Positions 21,415-30,634 are shown, counted from the stretch's first letter. The stretch: 64,000 bases of DNA from Ardenticatenaceae bacterium (GCA_020634245.1 JACKCC010000010.1:248001-312000); one strand, 5' to 3'. Notes: generated by a model from the sequence alone, not told the origin. Translations and numbers: made by a program.

Positions 21415-22011
21415 ATGACAACACATCTGACCCCCGAAATTGGACAAGAGTTGGTGGCCGTTGCCCGCCACGGCCTGGAAGTGTACGTGCGCGATGGGAA
21501 GTATTATTATCCTGATCTGGATAGATTGCCTACGGCCGTTAATGAGCTGGGATGCAGTTTTGTGACGTTAACCAGCAACGGCCGTTTACGCGGCTGTATC
21601 GGCAATACCCAAAATCGCTGGCCGCTGGCCGAAGATGTGGCCCGCCATGCCGGAGCCGCCTCCCGCGACCCCCGTTTTGCCCCGGTTAAACCGGCCGAGT
21701 TGAGCGACATCCGGTTAGAAGTGACGATTTTGACGCCGGCACGGCCGTTGACCTTTACCGATTATGAAGACCTGCTGCAAAAGCTGCGGCCGGGAACCGA
21801 TGGCGTCATCCTGTCCTGGCGGGAACGGCGGGCGGTTTTGCTGCCGCAGGTATGGGATCGCATCCCCAAACCGGAGCAGTTTTTGGCGGTTTTGGCGCGT
21901 AAAGCCGGTATTCCTGAACGAGAGTTAACGGCCGTGCCGCCCACTGTCGGCGTTCTTACCTTTCAAGTGCAGCATTTCGCCGAACCGGGCTACCAGGAAC
22001 CGGGCAATTAA
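21415..22011 (+). CDS. AMMECR1 domain protein (AmmeMemoRadiSam system protein A-like)
   Basis: A 198-residue protein covering one complete AMMECR1 domain. The signature LRGCIGN is at about residues 59-65, preceded by FVTLTSNGR, and DPRFAPV and IRLEVTILTP follow in the family order. In many bacteria AMMECR1 proteins occur beside Memo and a radical SAM enzyme; those partners are not in this window, so it is a solitary copy. The biochemical function of the family is uncertain. It lies 25 bases after the beta-helix gene on the same strand and immediately before an insertion sequence. Confidence 0.88.
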   Translation: MTTHLTPEIGQELVAVARHGLEVYVRDGKYYYPDLDRLPTAVNELGCSFVTLTSNGRLRGCIGNTQNRWPLAEDVARHAGAASRDPRFAPVKPAELSDIRLEVTILTPARPLTFTDYEDLLQKLRPGTDGVILSWRERRAVLLPQVWDRIPKPEQFLAVLARKAGIPERELTAVPPTVGVLTFQVQHFAEPGYQEPGN

Positions 22012-22060
22012 TCAAAATCATCGTGGCTCAACTATGAAATATATGCAAACTTACCTGGAT

Positions 22061-23520
22061 GTGACAGTCACTTCAAAAGAGGGGTGGATTTAACATAAAT
22101 ATATTTGCATAAAGTGTGACTCCGATTGAGACTATTTTGTGTCAATAAACCAATCTCAAAAGGAGTCATGCACATGATAACGGAAGAAACAACGCTAGGC
22201 CAAGAAACTGTAGCTAAATTGATGCAATGTGACCCAGTAGTGAGCCAATATAGCGCCTTTTTTCGACCAACTACAGTGGTGGCATGTAAAGGAACGAAAT
22301 GAGGCTGCCCGCGCTTGGCCCGGTACGCCGCCACACCCAGAGAAAGCATATGTCAAAGCGTTGCTCATCAAAATCAACGAAAAGTTCGAGTATACGACAG
22401 AATTACGCAAGTTTTTGGTTCATCATCCCTTACTCGTCTTGACAATTGGCTTCCGACCTGAATGGGATGAAACCCAAGCGTATGGATTTGATATTGAAAG
22501 GACAGTACCGACAGCACGCTGGTTACGAGAGAAACAGCGGCGAATAAGTAACGAGATGCTACAGAACTTATTACGAGGAACAGTCAAAGATTTGCAGGTT
22601 GAGATACCTGATATGGCCAAAACCGCCGCCATTGATACGAAACACATTTATGCTTGGGTGCGCGAAAACAACCTGCGCGATACTGTCAGCAACCGATATG
22701 ACCCAGAAAAACAACTGCGCGGTGACCGGGATTGCAAACTGGGCGTAAAACGGCAGCGCAATCAAGATGAGGGCAAGGAAAAGGAAGAAAAGGAGTACCT
22801 TTGGGGCTACGGAACAGGTGTGATGGCCGCGACTGACCCCCTGTATGGAGATGTGGTTTTGGCTGAATATACCCAACCTTTCAACGAAGCCGATATCACC
22901 TATTATCCACCGTTATATGAAAGGATGACCCGAAACCTCGGTTTCATTCCAGACAACTTCACGGCCGATGCGGCCTTTGATGCCTGGTATGTCTATCAAC
23001 CCTTTGCCGAACACGGTGGTATGGCGGCCATTCCGCTTAATCTGCGTGGTTTTCCAAAACCCAAACTTGGCCCCAACGGTCATCACCTTTGTCCGCACGG
23101 TTCAGAAATGACACCATCTTACACTTATTATGACCGCCATCGGCGTCATCAGGTGCAGATTTTGCGTTGCCCACTGTTACATCCAAAACCTACGGAAAAG
23201 AGCTGTGACCATGCCCAGTTCATCAAAGGCATAGGGTGTGAAAAGCGTATCAACCACGAATTGGGTGGACGTTTACGAGTTGCTTTGGATCGTCATTCAG
23301 ATGAATACAAAGCAATTTACAAACAACGGACATCAACTGAGCGGATCAATAGTCAGGCGAAGGCTTTTGGTATCGAACGACCGAAAGTACGTAACATTGA
23401 TTCTGTTCGTAATTTGAATACGTTGATTTATACTGTTATTAATGTACATGCACTTCAGAGGGTCAAAGAACTTAATCAGAGATTATGTTAAATCCGACCC
23501 TCTTCAAAAGTGACTGTCAC
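22061..23520 (+). mobile_element. Insertion sequence with 38-bp terminal inverted repeats
   Basis: A 1,460-bp IS. The left end (22061-22098) starts GTGACAGTCACTTCAAAAGA; the right end (23483-23520) is its imperfect reverse complement (tip identical for 13 bases, and GGATTTAACATAA shared inside). One DDE-type transposase gene lies inside. Flanking bases give at most a 2-bp AT duplication. The family is not certain; the transposase has the YKQRTSTERINSQ pattern of IS4/IS5/IS1182-like enzymes. No ACGGCCGT octamer is present, consistent with foreign origin. Confidence 0.88.
22168..23491 (+). pseudogene. DDE transposase interrupted by a frameshift at T6
   Basis: Translation should start at ATG 22168, preceded by AAAGGAG. 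The first frame ends after 45 codons. Moving by one base at the six-T run (22258-22263) restores a continuous transposase: AFFDQLQWWHVKERNEAARAW and then the long downstream frame, which is open from 22361. Acidic residues of a DDE site are visible in AAIDTKHIYAW, FTADAAFDAW and STERINSQAK. A five-T run would give one intact protein of about 440 residues. Either a one-base insertion killed it, or slippage on the T-run allows some full-length product, or the read is wrong at a homopolymer. Confidence 0.75.
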
Positions 23521-23579
23521 ATTGACGCACACTTTTTACCCTTGAGCCATCATCGTTTGGTAAACGGCTTCATTCAATC

Positions 23580-24488
23580 ATGTTCCCCGTAGATAACGAT
23601 TATCTTCTACGTTTACGGCGCAGCCTGATCACTCATCTCGACCTTGAGGATCTGAAACTTATCGTGCGTCATCTCGATTTCCCGTGGGACGATCTACCCG
23701 GCAGCCATAAAACAAACAAAGTTTACTCGTTGATAATGCTGGTGCAGCAAAACGGCCGTTTCGCCGATTTACTTTCCATTTTGCAGCAGGTAAAAGGAGA
23801 AGTTAACTGGTTAGACCTGTTGAATTCGGCTGTCAGTCAGGAAGCCGTACAAGGATACATGGAGCAAATGACGGATTTGCTGGAATCCAACGACCCTGAT
23901 GCCTCCCGCCTGCAAACCATCGTAAAAAAGGAAACATCTAACATTCTGAAAAAGCTGGACGGGCCGCAAAAGGGATCGGTTTTGCGGTTTTTGCGTCAAT
24001 CCGGGCTGGCAGAGAAGGCGGATGTGTTAGATATAAGCCAGGCAGATTTGAGACAGGCTGATTTGCGAGAATTCGATCTTGCGGGAACAAATTTGATAGG
24101 CGCTAATTTAATGTGTGCTAATTTGAGCAAAGCCAATCTGCGCTATGCTGATTTGCGTCTGGCCAACCTGCGGCAGGCCAATTTGGGCGGCGCTGATTTA
24201 ACAGGCGCCGATTTGAGCCAGACCGACCTGCGGGAAGCTCATTTATGGGGGGCTAAATTAAATCAAGCGAAATTGTATGATGCTGATTTAAGTGGAGCCA
24301 GATTGAGTGGAGCCAGTTTGGCAGGGGCCGATTTGCGGCAGGCTAATCTGGATGGGGCGTATTTATGGAATATCAACCTGGATGAAGCAGACTTGCGCGG
24401 TGCGAAAAATACAACGGCCAAACAATTGTCTTTGGCCGCCTCAATGGCCAGGGCTTTTTTGCCTGATGGCCGTAGAAAACGCAGATGA
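23580..24488 (+). CDS. EAD-like domain fused to pentapeptide repeats
   Basis: A 302-residue protein in three parts. Residues 1-80 look like an effector-associated (death-like, all-helical) adaptor domain, with the pattern LRRSLITHLDLEDLKLIVRH, then FPWDDLPG and a final LLSILQQV helix. Residues 80-155 are a second helical segment. Residues 160-285 are about 25 pentapeptide repeats (ADLRQ, ANLRQ, ADLSG), which form a right-handed quadrilateral beta-helix. EAD-type domains are described as adaptors in bacterial conflict and signalling systems, bringing effectors to sensors. The EAD assignment is by pattern and less certain than the repeats. The gene overlaps the next one by 4 bases (ATGA). Confidence 0.75.
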   Translation: MFPVDNDYLLRLRRSLITHLDLEDLKLIVRHLDFPWDDLPGSHKTNKVYSLIMLVQQNGRFADLLSILQQVKGEVNWLDLLNSAVSQEAVQGYMEQMTDLLESNDPDASRLQTIVKKETSNILKKLDGPQKGSVLRFLRQSGLAEKADVLDISQADLRQADLREFDLAGTNLIGANLMCANLSKANLRYADLRLANLRQANLGGADLTGADLSQTDLREAHLWGAKLNQAKLYDADLSGARLSGASLAGADLRQANLDGAYLWNINLDEADLRGAKNTTAKQLSLAASMARAFLPDGRRKRR

Positions 24489-24877
24489 AACGGCCGTCCA
24501 TTGATCAGCAGGTGACTTTTCTGTACACGGCCGATTTGGCGGAGACGGCCGTGTTCTACGAAACCGTTTTGGAACTCCCTCTCATTTTAGATCAAGGCGC
24601 TTGCCGCATTTATGCCACCGGCGGCGGCGCATTCCTCGGCTTTTGCCACCACTTAACCGGCGGTGCGGCGCATTCCGGTGTCATCCTCACCCTGGTCAGC
24701 CAGGATGTGGATGGTTGGTACAACTATTTGCAACAAAAAGGGGTTGAATTTGAGAAACCACCCCAATTCAACCCCCGATTTAACATTTACCACTGCTTTT
24801 TGCGCGACCCCAACGGCTATCTCATCGAAATCCAGCGCTTTGACGACCCGGCCTGGCCGCCGTCTGGCAGCTTATGA
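24485..24877 (+). CDS. VOC/glyoxalase-fold protein
   Basis: A 130-residue single VOC unit pair: an N-terminal FLYTADLAETAVFYETVLELPL motif and a C-terminal FLRDPNGYLIEIQRF, which are the classic halves of glyoxalase/bleomycin-resistance/extradiol dioxygenase family proteins. The late Glu (LIEIQ) is a usual metal ligand. Substrate unknown. Its start overlaps the preceding stop in an ATGA, so translation is coupled to the pentapeptide-repeat gene. Its 3' end overlaps by 6 bases the convergent transporter gene. Confidence 0.85.
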   Translation: MKRPSIDQQVTFLYTADLAETAVFYETVLELPLILDQGACRIYATGGGAFLGFCHHLTGGAAHSGVILTLVSQDVDGWYNYLQQKGVEFEKPPQFNPRFNIYHCFLRDPNGYLIEIQRFDDPAWPPSGSL

Positions 24878-26218
24878 GGTCATCTTTGCCGCTTCGCGTG
24901 CCCGCTTTTCATTCACAAACGAGAGTAAAATCAGCCCGACGATGAAGAAAATCCCAATTGAGAGAATGGCGGCGCGCTGCCCGGCTTGTTCGGCCAGGGC
25001 GACAGCTTGTCCCTGATTTTGATACCACAGCGCTGCCCGGTAAGCGACGATGCCGTAAATGGTGGGGCCAATGAACGACGAGGTGCGCCCGGCGACGGCA
25101 AAAAAGCCATAAAACTCGGCGCTTTGGCCTGGCGGACAGAAGACGGCGACCATTGAACGGCTGACCGATTGCAGTCCGGCCATCGCCACCCCGGCCAGGA
25201 CGCCAATCATGAAGAAGCCATTTTCCGTCTGATTGAGGTAGAGCCAGACGATAGCGGCAATCATCATTAAAATGGAGATCATCAGTGACCGTTTGCCGCC
25301 CATCTGGTCCATCCACACGCCGAAAATGTACGCGCCAAAGATGTTGGCCACGTGAACGATCATGATGAAGATAATCAGTCCCTGCTGATCTAAGCCATAC
25401 AACACAGCCCCGATAATGGCGGCAAAGTCCAGGGCCATGATGACGCCGTCGTTGTAGATGAGGAAGGCCAGCATGAATTTCAAGAATTCCTTGTAACGGC
25501 GGGCAGTGCGAACGGTATGGCCTAACTGCTTAAAGGCGACGCTGAAATAATTTTCTCCGGCGGGCAGTGGTTTGCCCTGGGCGCGTTCCGGCAGCCAGAT
25601 GAAGATGGGGATGGCGGCGATGGCAAAGAAAACGGCCGTTATCACCAACGTCGAGCGCACAACCACCGTCCCTTCCAGATGAATGACACCCCGCTGTTGT
25701 AAAACAATCAAGGGCAAAACAACAAGCAGGCTGATGACGCCGCCCACGTTGCCGATGGCCCAGCCATTGCCGGAAATACGTCCCATCTCATCTGAATTGG
25801 CAATTTCCGGCAGCAGGCCGTTGTAAAAAACCTGCGAACTGCGGTAGCCAATTTCAGCCAAAATAAAAAGACCCATTCCCAGAGCAACGCGCCCTGGTTC
25901 TACGAAAAAAAGAGCGGCCGTAAACACAACCGACATGATTGTATAAAACAACAAAAATTTCTTCTTAGCACCAGAGTAATCGGCGATTGCGCCCAGCACC
26001 GGTGAGGTGACGGCGACTACCAGCATGGCGATGCCGACGGCCATACCCCACAAGCGCGAACCTTCCGCACCGCCAACGACAGTGCCTTGAAAGTAGGCGG
26101 AATAAACAGCCAGCAGCACAATGGCCGCATAGGCTGAATTGCCGAAATCATATAAATACCAGGCGATACGCTCTTTTCGGGTGGATAAGGGCTTGGATTT
26201 TAGGGTTGCAGTTGTCAT
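24872..26218 (-). CDS. UMF1-family MFS transporter (Atg22-like)
   Basis: A 448-residue transporter with about 12 helices. RKERIAWYLYDFGNSAYAAI near the start is the hallmark of the UMF1/Atg22-like group of MFS proteins. Fungal Atg22 exports amino acids from the vacuole; bacterial members are uncharacterised. ATG 26218 is chosen because a GGAGGC Shine-Dalgarno lies just upstream, whereas the longer frame to 26269 would begin within unrelated basic sequence. Expression is from the minus strand, divergent from the NERD-FHA gene. Confidence 0.88.
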   Translation of the reverse strand: MTTATLKSKPLSTRKERIAWYLYDFGNSAYAAIVLLAVYSAYFQGTVVGGAEGSRLWGMAVGIAMLVVAVTSPVLGAIADYSGAKKKFLLFYTIMSVVFTAALFFVEPGRVALGMGLFILAEIGYRSSQVFYNGLLPEIANSDEMGRISGNGWAIGNVGGVISLLVVLPLIVLQQRGVIHLEGTVVVRSTLVITAVFFAIAAIPIFIWLPERAQGKPLPAGENYFSVAFKQLGHTVRTARRYKEFLKFMLAFLIYNDGVIMALDFAAIIGAVLYGLDQQGLIIFIMIVHVANIFGAYIFGVWMDQMGGKRSLMISILMMIAAIVWLYLNQTENGFFMIGVLAGVAMAGLQSVSRSMVAVFCPPGQSAEFYGFFAVAGRTSSFIGPTIYGIVAYRAALWYQNQGQAVALAEQAGQRAAILSIGIFFIVGLILLSFVNEKRAREAAKMTS

Positions 26219-26269
26219 GCGGCCTCCTTGTTCTTGCCGTTTATTGGGTTTGGTTCTTGTACTTCCCAC

Positions 26270-26489
26270 TTCCGCGGGGTATTTTAAGCGTCAGATTGAC
26301 ATCTCGCAACAAAACGGCCGTTTTCGCGCTGGAATGTGGTATATTATTTGAGTGGTGGTTTTGTTTTGAGTCTGCGGAGGGTTAGTGTTCGGGTGACAGT
26401 CACTTTTCCCTAGAAGTAATGGCAAAATAACCCGCCGTTTTTAAGTGAATGTCGCCTCTGGGACTGAATGATTATTACGGAGGGATGCG
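26270..26489. other. Divergent spacer with a solo IS-end sequence
   Basis: Contains one ACGGCCGT octamer (in AAAACGGCCGTTTT) and, at 26393-26405, GTGACAGTCACTT, identical to the outer 13 bases of the IS termini at 22061 and 23520. No second end or transposase remnant is seen nearby. No convincing promoter could be assigned. Confidence 0.5.
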
Positions 26490-27593
26490 ATGCCTGTAAA
26501 AATATACGTTGGACGTGACATTCAACACTTCACTCATTACCCGGATACCTCTCACGAAGCGCGGGGCGTGCGCCAGATATGTTCTTATTTGTGGGACACC
26601 TGGCATCATGGCTCTTCACGGCATTATGCGATTGTGGCCAACCCCAAACAAACAGGAACAGGGCGAGAGTTAAGCGCGGATTTGGTGATTATTTCGGAGA
26701 TGGGGCTGGGAGTAGTCGAGTTAAAAGACAGTTACAACGAGATATATTGCAGTGATCCGGAAGAAGCCTGGAAGGCCGGACCTAAAGAAATCAAAGCTGG
26801 TGCGGAGGCAAATGGGGCAGTCAATCCACACCAACAGGTGCAGGCTTATGCCAGCGACATTCGTGATGATTTGATGGCTCTGCTGCTATTTCCCGGTGAG
26901 TCGTGGGTCCGTGAAGAGTTTAAGGTGCATACGGCCGTTTGTTTTACCAATCCCGGCGCTAAAATCGAAAACTGTCAAAAAGCAGTTGGCACAACCTATT
27001 GGCGGGATAGGGAACTCATGGGTTGGGAAAAATTCGACGTGCTTTCCTACAAGGATGTCCGTGACTGGGGCGCTGATTTGCGTTTTGATGTCGATATGGG
27101 TGAAGCATACGGGCATCGACCCTACACCTGGAGTCCTGAGCAAGTATACGGCATTGCCACCAGCTTTTTTGGGGCGCGCTTGTGGATGGAGATGCAAGAA
27201 ACGATGCCTACCAATAAGCCGCTGGCTTATCTGACGATTTTTGAAGAAGGGGAACAGGGACAGGTTTTAGGCATTTTTCGGGAAATTACTACGGTAGGCC
27301 GTGCTCCTGAAAGTCTGGCGTTCATCCCGGCGGAATATGACACCGTCAGCCGAAATCATGCTGTCATTACTCGAACTATTGATGGCTTTGTATTGGAAGA
27401 CAGGAGCAAGAATGGCACTTATGTTAACAACCGCCGGTTGACCGATGGGGAAAAGTGTCTCTTGGAAGAGGGGGATGTTATTTTGTTGGGCGGCTTAAAG
27501 AAAGACAAATCGGTTTGCTGCCTGCAATATTCGCGCACGCCGCCGGCGCCTTTGCGCACAACGGTTGAGGGGGCCATCCTGCCAGATCATTGA
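26490..27593 (+). CDS. NERD nuclease-like domain fused to an FHA domain
   Basis: A 367-residue soluble protein. Residues about 10-200 match the NERD pattern: an early Glu in SHEARGVRQI, ADLVIISEMGLGVVELKDSY with the D...E-x-K of the restriction-endonuclease-like core, and a later Gln-containing helix (NPHQQVQAYASDIR). Residues about 270-345 form an FHA domain, with GRAPE, the phosphothreonine-binding SRNHAVI and NGTYVNNRRL. FHA domains bind phosphothreonine, so this protein could be a nuclease-like effector recruited by the Hanks kinases nearby. The ATG lies after GGAGGG. It converges with, and overlaps by 7 bases, the M14 gene. Confidence 0.83.
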   Translation: MPVKIYVGRDIQHFTHYPDTSHEARGVRQICSYLWDTWHHGSSRHYAIVANPKQTGTGRELSADLVIISEMGLGVVELKDSYNEIYCSDPEEAWKAGPKEIKAGAEANGAVNPHQQVQAYASDIRDDLMALLLFPGESWVREEFKVHTAVCFTNPGAKIENCQKAVGTTYWRDRELMGWEKFDVLSYKDVRDWGADLRFDVDMGEAYGHRPYTWSPEQVYGIATSFFGARLWMEMQETMPTNKPLAYLTIFEEGEQGQVLGIFREITTVGRAPESLAFIPAEYDTVSRNHAVITRTIDGFVLEDRSKNGTYVNNRRLTDGEKCLLEEGDVILLGGLKKDKSVCCLQYSRTPPAPLRTTVEGAILPDH

Positions 27594-28627
27594 TTGGTTT
27601 GGCTGAAATGGCGTAAAACGGCCGTTACCCCCGCTAAATTCTTCGCCCAGTCTGTATTTTCATGATTGAGCAGCTCGACGCTGGCTGCCGGAATGCCTTG
27701 CCGGGCCAGCCAGTCACCGGCGTCCCCGGTGACGGGGTAGCTGGTAAATGTTTCGTAGACTGGATAACCGGCGGCACGGCCGTACACCCCTGCCAGATTC
27801 AGCGAGGGTTGGAAATCATCATTACAACTGCCAGCAAAAACCCCGTTCGCCGCACTATGCCAGAAAATCACCGCCGCCGGTTCTAATGCCAATAAAAAAC
27901 TGCTTAAAGCCTGTGTTTCCGGTTCGGAAAATGGCGCTGAACCGCCGCTGGTTGGCTGGTCGCGCCAAAGGGCATCGGCCGTCCAATTGCAGTCCCAATT
28001 GCGATTCAAATCGACGCCATTGCTGTTGACCCGTCCCGGCAGGCTGGTGGCGGCGACATCGCCTGGTGAAAACCGCTCGTCTTGGCCGGTGACGAGAAAT
28101 TGGCCATCCGGGTTGGCCGACGGGATGATGTGGACGGTCAGATTAGCGGGAATGTTGGCCAGATTGGCCGCGAAATAGTCGATCATATCGTAGGCCAGCA
28201 GGATCGTGTTCCATTCGTAGCCGCCGTGAATGCCGCCAATAAAGACAATGTGTACCGGTCCGCTGCCAAATTGGTAATCGGTTAACGGCCGTTCCCCCGC
28301 TGAATAACCAATCACCTGGCGGGTGTAACCTGGGTCTGATGTGGGAGAGGGCGGCAGTGAGGGTACGGCCGTTGCCACCAGCGACGGACTGGCCGTGACC
28401 GTAGGCAGCGGAGTAGCCGCCGCCAGGATGGGCGTTGGTGATGGCAGGGCAGTGGGCAATGGGGTAGCTGTATCTGGAGCGGGTGGCAGGGTGGCGCTGA
28501 CGGCTGTAGGCAAAATGGCGGTGGACATAACGGTAGGCAGTACGGCCGTTTCCACCGACGAAATCTGTATACAACCGGCCAGCAAAACCAACCAACCAAC
28601 TAACAAACAATTCAAACGTCTAGCCAT
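27587..28627 (-). CDS. M14-type zinc carboxypeptidase lipoprotein
   Basis: A 346-residue exported lipoprotein with lipobox LLAGC at about residues 15-19, a Thr/Pro/Ala-rich stalk to about residue 95, then an M14-like peptidase domain. Candidate zinc ligands are His and Glu in GGIHGGYEWN and His in IFWHSAANG. The substrate-binding GVDLNRNWDC is intact, and a Glu in PAASVELLNHE fits the catalytic base. It would trim peptides outside the membrane. The adjacent kinase at 28664-30634 carries a related domain in which these residues are replaced, so the two genes look like an enzyme and its sensor copy. The gap between them is only 36 bases, so they are likely co-transcribed. Confidence 0.82.
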   Translation of the reverse strand: MARRLNCLLVGWLVLLAGCIQISSVETAVLPTVMSTAILPTAVSATLPPAPDTATPLPTALPSPTPILAAATPLPTVTASPSLVATAVPSLPPSPTSDPGYTRQVIGYSAGERPLTDYQFGSGPVHIVFIGGIHGGYEWNTILLAYDMIDYFAANLANIPANLTVHIIPSANPDGQFLVTGQDERFSPGDVAATSLPGRVNSNGVDLNRNWDCNWTADALWRDQPTSGGSAPFSEPETQALSSFLLALEPAAVIFWHSAANGVFAGSCNDDFQPSLNLAGVYGRAAGYPVYETFTSYPVTGDAGDWLARQGIPAASVELLNHENTDWAKNLAGVTAVLRHFSQTNQ

Positions 28628-28663
28628 TTGTCAACAACCAGCAACTAACAACCAACAACTAGT

Positions 28664-30634
28664 TTACTTCCCGTACTCGTCCAAAACTGCCAGCATCCCG
28701 TCCAGATTACTGTTCCAATCCACCGACTCATAATCGGGCAGCAGCACGGCGATGGCCGGAATCCCCTGCAAATCCAGCCAGTTTGTGCCGTCGCCGTTCA
28801 GTTCTTGATTGGTCAGATTCTCAAAATCGGCCACAGGATAACCGGCGGCCAGCCCATAAGCCAGCGCCAGATTGCCGGAAACCTGGCTGCGGTCACCACA
28901 GGCCCCGGCCGAGGACAGGCCGTTGGCCGCCAGTGCTTCCCAAAACACTACAGCATCGGCCCCTGTTTGCTGGATGAAATCAATCATCGCTTTAGTTTCC
29001 GGTTCCGAAGCCGGGAACAGGCCGCCGCTGACAGTCTGGTTGCGCCAGGTGGCGTTTTGCGCCCAGCGGCAGTCCCAATTGCGATTGAGATCGACGCCGT
29101 TAGCATTAAGGCGGCCGGCCAGTTCGCCGGGCGCGTTGGGGCTGTCGGGACTGGCCGAAATGATAATGTATAACGTCGCTCCGGCCGGAACTTCTTGTGG
29201 ATTGCGCTGAAAATAGCTCACTGCCTGCTGGGCCAGGGCGACGGTGGCCGGGGCAAATCCGGCGTGCAGACCGCCGATGAAGATGATGGTCTTTTCGCCG
29301 CTGCCAAAACGCACCGCTTCGATGGGTCGATTTTGTACCGACCGGCCAATTTCCAGACGCTCCGGCCCGGCGTCGACGGTGGCTGTGGGCGGTGCTTCCG
29401 TCGGTGCTTCCGTGGGCGGTTGAATCGGCGGTTCTGTTGGCGGAACCGGCTCTGGTGTAGACGTCACTTCCACGATGATGGTTTGCGGTTCAGGGGTGGC
29501 CAGTTCGGGCGAAGGGAGGAGAGTGGGCACGCCTGCACCGAGAGCGGACGCGGCGTCTGTTGTCGAAGTGGCCGTTTCACCAAACGTAATATTTACAGTC
29601 GTACCATTACTGCCATTACCATCTCGGAAAAAGGCAAAGTATGCGCCCACTGCACCTAGCAGGACGACCAAAACGGCCAGCAGCCACCAGGGGCGTGCCT
29701 TGGCCGGGGGCGTCTCGTGGGCGTAGTTGATTGGTTCGGTAGGCGGCAGCGGCGGCAGCGCCCAACCGCCATTATTTGACTGGCTGCTGATCTCGCCTTC
29801 CAAAATTTTGTCGATGGCGGCGGCCATTTCGGCGGCCGTCTGGTAGCGTTGATTAGGGTCTTTTTGCAGGCAAATATCGACCAGGCGGTAAACGGCTTGC
29901 GAGAGACCGGGGCGGCGTTCGGGCAGCGGCTGCGGTTGTTCGTAGACGTGTTTGTGCAGGACGGCCAGGGAGTCGGTGGCCTCGAAGGGGCGGCTGCCGC
30001 ACAGCATTTCGTATAGAACAACACCGAGTGAGTAGAGGTCGGAACGGCCGTCCAAGCCGCTGCCGCTGACCTGTTCTGGCGACATGTAGTGGGGCGTACC
30101 AATGAGCGTGCCGGTCTGGGTCAGTTTGGGGCCGCTTTGCACAGCGGCGATACCTAAATCGACCAGGACGGGCGTGCCGTCGGGGCGCAGCAGGATGTTG
30201 CTGGGTTTGATGTCGCGGTGGATGATGTTGGCGTCGTGGGCTACGTTCAAGGCCAGAGCGACCTGGCGGACGATGGCCAGCGCTTCTTCGGCGGGCATGG
30301 GACGGCCGTTCAGGGCATTGAGCCGGTCTTTAATCGAACCGCCGTCGATGTACTGCATGGCAATGTACGGCCGTTGCCCTTCCGTCTGGCTGATTTCGTA
30401 CACCTGGACGATGTTGGGATGATCCAGCCGGGCCGCTGTGCGCGCCTCGCGCCAGAACCGTTCAACAAACTGCTTGTCGTGGGCGTAGGCGGGCAGCATG
30501 ATTTTGAGGGCCACCCGGCGGTGCAGGTTTTCATCAAAGGCCAGGTACACATCGGCCATACCGCCGCGATCAATGTGGTCGTCAATCCGGTACTGCTTAA
30601 TTTTTTCACCTACGAGTTGTTCCGGGTCTAACAT
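28664..30634 (-). CDS. Hanks-type Ser/Thr kinase with pseudo-carboxypeptidase ectodomain (STK1)
   Basis: A 656-residue transmembrane kinase. The cytosolic kinase (about 15-275) has glycine loop DRGGMADVYL, the ALKIM lysine, HRDIKPSNIL and a DLG (in place of DFG) magnesium motif, followed by TPHYMSPEQV. One membrane helix lies near residues 310-330, then a Pro/Thr/Glu-rich stalk. Residues about 430-656 are an M14-like domain related to the neighbouring lipoprotein. The zinc motif reads GGLHAGFAP (Glu lost), the second His is Glu (VFWEALAANG), and the catalytic Glu is replaced (IAVLLPDYE), while DLNRNWDC is kept. It should bind but not cleave peptides. Confidence 0.88.
   Translation of the reverse strand: MLDPEQLVGEKIKQYRIDDHIDRGGMADVYLAFDENLHRRVALKIMLPAYAHDKQFVERFWREARTAARLDHPNIVQVYEISQTEGQRPYIAMQYIDGGSIKDRLNALNGRPMPAEEALAIVRQVALALNVAHDANIIHRDIKPSNILLRPDGTPVLVDLGIAAVQSGPKLTQTGTLIGTPHYMSPEQVSGSGLDGRSDLYSLGVVLYEMLCGSRPFEATDSLAVLHKHVYEQPQPLPERRPGLSQAVYRLVDICLQKDPNQRYQTAAEMAAAIDKILEGEISSQSNNGGWALPPLPPTEPINYAHETPPAKARPWWLLAVLVVLLGAVGAYFAFFRDGNGSNGTTVNITFGETATSTTDAASALGAGVPTLLPSPELATPEPQTIIVEVTSTPEPVPPTEPPIQPPTEAPTEAPPTATVDAGPERLEIGRSVQNRPIEAVRFGSGEKTIIFIGGLHAGFAPATVALAQQAVSYFQRNPQEVPAGATLYIIISASPDSPNAPGELAGRLNANGVDLNRNWDCRWAQNATWRNQTVSGGLFPASEPETKAMIDFIQQTGADAVVFWEALAANGLSSAGACGDRSQVSGNLALAYGLAAGYPVADFENLTNQELNGDGTNWLDLQGIPAIAVLLPDYESVDWNSNLDGMLAVLDEYGK

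Noticed and set aside
22258..22263. Programmed -1 frameshift site of the IS transposase
   Set aside because: Restoring the frame needs +1 (or -2), and no A AAA AAG-type slippery sequence or stimulatory stem is apparent.
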